Shown: piece after piece, positions 7,076 to 7,233 of the stretch
Numbering within the stretch: position 1 is the stretch's first letter
Layout of the letters: every line of letters starts with the position of its first letter
Source: Holophagaceae bacterium UBA706
GTDB lineage: Bacteria; Acidobacteriota; Holophagae; Holophagales; Holophagaceae
NCBI GenBank assembly: GCA_002298155.1
Contig: DBME01000339.1
Location: forward strand, 538 to 7,770
DNA length: 7,233 nucleotides
Direction: 5' to 3'
Position numbers and translations under genes: made by a program
The notes under the pieces: generated by a model
Told to the model about the DNA's origin: nothing
The model's input: the letters and a program-made list of their open reading frames with translations, nothing else
The model's database searches: none

Positions 7076-7110
7076 AGACAGAAGGCCCGCGGAAGTGGGC
7101 CTTTGTCTTT
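7076..7110 (+). terminator. Intrinsic terminator after gatD
   Basis: AGACA plus AAGGCCC (7076-7080 and 7082-7088, with a single bulged G at 7081) pairs with GGGCCTTTGTCT (7097-7108). This makes 12 base pairs around an eight-base loop, starting 21 bases after the gatD stop. The downstream tract is T-containing but broken by G (TT, then GGTGTTTGG), so the U-run is imperfect. It most likely ends the gatE-gatD transcript. Confidence 0.75.
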
Positions 7111-7133
7111 GGTGTTTGGATATTCTCGCTCTG

Positions 7134-7162
7134 ACCGGCATTCCCTGCCGGTGGCTGCTTTT
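7134..7162 (+). repeat. Inverted repeat followed by a short T-run
   Basis: ACCGGCA (7134-7140) and TGCCGGT (7146-7152) form a perfect seven-pair stem with a five-base loop; TTTT follows at 7159-7162. It could be a second, back-up terminator. The same heptamer recurs in both orientations at 7203-7209 and 7225-7231. Confidence 0.45.
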
Positions 7163-7183
7163 GATTAGTCCTGGTCCCCGAGG

Positions 7184-7198
7184 ATGGGCCCGGCCCAT
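7184..7198. repeat. Near-perfect palindrome
   Basis: ATGGGCC (7184-7190) and GGCCCAT (7192-7198) are exact inverted copies around a single C. CCCC (7176-7179) and GGGG (7199-7202) could extend the pairing across a four-base bulge. It may be an operator for the next gene or an RNA hairpin; function is unknown. Confidence 0.4.
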
Positions 7199-7200
7199 GG

Positions 7201-7233
7201 GGTGCCGGTTCGTCGCGCCGACCCACCGGCACC
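7201..7233. repeat. Nested inverted repeat at the window end
   Basis: GGTGCCGGT (7201-7209) and ACCGGCACC (7225-7233) are exact nine-base inverted copies. Inside them, after a two-by-two internal loop, GTCG (7212-7215) pairs with CGAC (7219-7222) around a three-base loop. The whole 33 bases can fold as one hairpin. The window stops at its edge, so the stem may be longer. No open reading frame here has convincing coding character. Confidence 0.5.

Noticed and set aside
7032..7232. Minus-strand 66-codon frame at the window end
   Set aside because: It overlaps the gatD 3' end, the terminator and three inverted repeats, and has no recognisable motif.

Overview
The window is GC-rich bacterial chromosome, carrying four closely packed plus-strand genes and no confident gene on the minus strand. 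The host looks bacterial. The first gene is a YbiT-type ABC-F ATPase, a bacterial family. Two starts are preceded by strong GGAGG-type ribosome binding sites, and the last gene is followed by a hairpin terminator. The strong G/C preference at third codon positions and the gene content fit a high-GC lineage such as the Holophagae (Acidobacteriota: Geothrix/Holophaga relatives). That placement is an inference from memory and was not tested.

Layout. Bases 1-1091: the 3' part of an ABC-F translation-factor ATPase, whose start lies upstream of the window. Bases 1117-3561: a GlmS-like protein of 814 residues with an N-terminal Cys2 glutamine amidotransferase domain and two SIS domains. It is about 200 residues longer than ordinary GlmS (about 608) because of extra segments between otherwise conserved motifs. 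Bases 3562-3704: a 143-base gap with a possible promoter and hairpin. Bases 3705-5627: gatE. Bases 5624-7054: gatD, overlapping the gatE stop by four bases (ATGA). Bases 7055-7233: a terminator, then non-coding sequence with three further inverted repeats.

The main result is that gatE and gatD encode both subunits of the archaeal-type Glu-tRNA(Gln) amidotransferase GatDE. In the usual description this enzyme is confined to Archaea, while bacteria use GatCAB. Both subunits look complete: GatE has its cradle signatures, AspRS-like insertion domain and C-terminal tail; GatD has its small N-terminal domain and all four asparaginase-type catalytic residues. GatD would release ammonia from glutamine (or asparagine) and GatE would use it, with ATP, to turn Glu-tRNA(Gln) into Gln-tRNA(Gln).

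The gene upstream is also a glutamine-hydrolysing enzyme, so the window holds two unrelated glutaminase folds side by side (an Ntn-hydrolase and an asparaginase-type fold). The ABC-F gene and the GlmS-like gene are 25 bases apart and probably co-transcribed. gatE-gatD is a translationally coupled pair that may have its own promoter.
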